Assembly (NCBI GenBank): GCA_027365375.1
Contig: DAHXNM010000331.1
Span: 1 to 16,158 of the forward strand
Length of the DNA stretch: 16,158 bases
Source: Ferrimicrobium sp.
GTDB lineage: Bacteria; Actinomycetota; Acidimicrobiia; Acidimicrobiales; Acidimicrobiaceae
Reading direction: 5' to 3'
Made by a program: the position numbers and the translations under genes. Each line of letters starts with the position of its first letter. The first letter of the stretch is position 1. Positions 15,197-16,158 of this stretch are shown one piece after another. The notes under the pieces are model-generated. The model was not told the origin of the DNA. It saw only the letters and a program-made list of their open reading frames with translations, and did not search any database.

Positions 15197-15683
15197 CTAG
15201 TAAGTTGCATACCAGACAAATGCAGGATTGTTAACATAGTAGAGGGTGACTTCTGGGTAGGTCCCCTGCTTCACATATTGCCATATCGAATTTCCTAGAG
15301 CTCCGCTCACCTTCTCCTGGCAATAATTTACCGTGTTATTGTCTGCACCCTGAATGTGGCTGCAGAGAGCGAATGCTACCTCCTCACTACCTCCGAGAGT
15401 CTTTCCTCCCTGCACCAACTTGTAGGAAGCCAAGATGAACATTGGCGAGAAGGTCGTCGAGGCTGCCACCCCGCCTCCCGGACCTCCCACGACATGATCT
15501 GGTTGGACTAAGAGCATCCCGGATGCACCTGCATCCGGCACCACACTGCTGCCAACACCACTCAAAACCGCTAGACTCGGTTGCAGCGACGCCGTCAGCG
15601 TCATTCCGGCAGTACCTACCATTCCAGCTAGCCCCAGGCTAAACGCCGTTATGAGCCCCCCGAACCAATGTTCTCAGTTTCAT
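15197..15683 (-). CDS. Small exported protein of unknown function, signal peptide frameshifted at a six-G run
   Basis: The main frame covers 15622 to 15197 (141 residues from an internal ATG) and begins in the middle of a signal-like stretch. The ATG at 15683 has GGTGG about 5 nt upstream and starts MKLRTLVRG, but its frame stops after 14 residues. Removing one G from the six-G run (15656-15661, minus strand) joins the two as MKLRTLVRGLITAFSLGLAG and onward: a textbook signal peptide and a protein of 161 residues. The mature part has a glycine-rich segment (VVGGPGGGVAAS) and two cysteines (ALCSH, NYCQEK) that could form a disulfide, then an aromatic-rich end. I do not recognise the family. 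The indel could be a real mutation, a phase-variable tract or a sequencing error. It lies 86 nt upstream of the YVTN gene, same strand. Confidence 0.6.
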
Positions 15684-15737
15684 ATTTTCCACCCTTTGTT
15701 CTAACGTTGCCGCATCTCGCGTTAGCAGCTACGCCAG

Positions 15738-15743
15738 ACTATA
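15738..15743 (-). promoter_or_regulatory. Putative -10 box for the small exported gene and the YVTN gene
   Basis: TATAGT on the minus strand, the same hexamer as upstream of the RodA-type gene, would start transcription near 15731. That leaves a leader of about 48 nt containing the CTAACG/CGTTAG inverted repeat (15701-15725). The -35 match is poor. Confidence 0.35.
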
Positions 15744-15792
15744 GCTCATCTAGCTAATGTTTACGAACGATAATCGCCGAACGTAGTCGTCA

Positions 15793-15812
15793 TGTCGTCC
15801 ATATGGATGACA
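15793..15812. promoter_or_regulatory. Operator-like 20-bp palindrome
   Basis: TGTCGTCCATATGGATGACA is symmetric in 9 of 10 pairs, the exception being a G/T pair, around a perfect TCCATATGGA core. It lies about 50 nt upstream of the TATAGT box of the minus-strand surface-protein genes. Size and symmetry fit the site of a dimeric regulator. None of the genes here is an obvious candidate regulator. Confidence 0.4.
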
Positions 15813-16026
15813 GGACATCGGAATATGTCTCCATGAACGGTCGTTCTATTCGCCTCGATAGGGGTATGCCGTTGGCACTGATCTGACCGATCAGGAAGTG
15901 TTCACATTTGGGCAACTAGAAAGGTTGAGCATTACCAAAGCAATCTCATGTCTGTATGCCTCGATGCGGCCCTTGAGCCGGGCGCTAGACCCACTGGTAC
16001 CCGCAGGTGAATAAGGTACGGATAAG

Positions 16027-16044
16027 AAGCTGATCCGTCAGCTT
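16027..16044 (-). terminator. Hairpin downstream of the tRNA
   Basis: AAGCTGA (16027-16033) and TCAGCTT (16038-16044) form a perfect 7-bp stem with a 4-nt loop. Read on the minus strand, the hairpin is followed by CTTATCC, a short T-containing tail. It lies about 90 nt beyond the tRNA 3' end and could terminate it. Confidence 0.4.
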
Positions 16045-16132
16045 GACCATCCAGAGGACAGAATTCCAACAAACCAGCGCGATTACCGAGTTGCCGTGAG
16101 GTTGGAGTCGAGAACAACTACAACAGCTGTTA

Positions 16133-16158
16133 TGGTGTCGGAGGCGGGACTTGAACCC
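16133..16158 (-). tRNA. tRNA, 3' end only, isotype not determined
   Basis: Read on the minus strand from the window edge: GGG, the T loop TTCAAGT, CCC closing the T stem, then GC, the acceptor 3' strand CTCCGAC, discriminator A and an encoded CCA ending at 16133. The 5' part with the anticodon is outside the window. The acceptor predicts a 5' end of GTCGGAG. The TTCAAGT loop is common in leucine and serine tRNAs, which is only a hint. Confidence 0.85.

Larger units (their letters stand above)
15684..16132. other. Non-coding region of about 450 nt, rich in dyad symmetries
   Basis: I find no convincing gene. It contains an inverted repeat, CTAACG/CGTTAG (15701-15725), in the leader of the small exported gene; a near-perfect 20-bp palindrome (15793-15812); GAACG/CGTTC (15835-15846); CTGATC/GATCAG with a 5-nt loop (15878-15894); a 7-bp hairpin (16027-16044); and the palindrome AACAGCTGTT (16122-16131). 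It could hold operators or a small RNA. Confidence 0.5.

Noticed and set aside
15932..16117. 61-codon open frame on minus next to the tRNA
   Set aside because: No domain, no ribosome binding site, low-complexity composition, and it crosses the putative tRNA terminator hairpin.

Overview
The window reads as an ordinary actinobacterial chromosome segment of moderate GC content, followed by a short accessory-looking stretch that ends in a tRNA gene. Several things point to Actinobacteria. The partial RodA-type protein at the left edge has the actinobacterial N-terminal pattern. GTG starts are frequent, and several genes have a TANNNT -10 box only 6-7 nt before the start codon, as in leaderless transcription. 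The transaldolase is of the Mycobacterium-like type. GC content near the middle fifties together with this gene set would fit an acidophilic Acidimicrobiia lineage such as Ferrimicrobium, but that is an inference from composition and memory, not a search.

Layout. (1) 1-454, minus: N-terminal part of a FtsW/RodA-family protein, divergent from the next block. (2) 499-9612, plus: a tight six-gene run, ppk1, a CYTH triphosphatase-like gene, ppx, pgi, tkt and tal. The first three overlap each other, a 44-nt gap with a good ribosome binding site precedes pgi, and pgi, tkt and tal overlap again. (3) A hairpin at 9689-9724 separates tal from a convergent S51-family peptidase (minus). That peptidase is divergent from a GNAT acetyltransferase (plus). 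(4) 11042-11237: an upstream region with a 14-bp triple tandem repeat and two small palindromes, then hutH (plus), closed by a perfect 10-bp stem hairpin. (5) A gap of about 350 nt, then a DUF4268-type protein with a degenerate PD-(D/E)XK-like nuclease half (plus). (6) 14053-16132: two genes for secreted or membrane proteins on minus, then about 450 nt of non-coding DNA rich in dyad symmetries. One gene is a five-blade YVTN repeat protein whose blades are almost identical in DNA. The other is a small exported protein whose signal peptide is out of frame because of a six-G run. (7) 16133-16158: the 3' end of a minus-strand tRNA with an encoded CCA.

How the genes fit together. PPK1 makes polyphosphate and Ppx shortens it. 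The CYTH protein carries a full triphosphate-tunnel signature and may remove the tripolyphosphate that Ppx leaves. Co-transcription with pgi, tkt and tal would link phosphate and energy storage to hexose-phosphate and pentose-phosphate interconversion. HutH starts histidine breakdown, but no other hut gene is nearby. The right end looks like a variable surface-protein locus next to a tRNA. I found no CRISPR array, no insertion sequence and no integrase.
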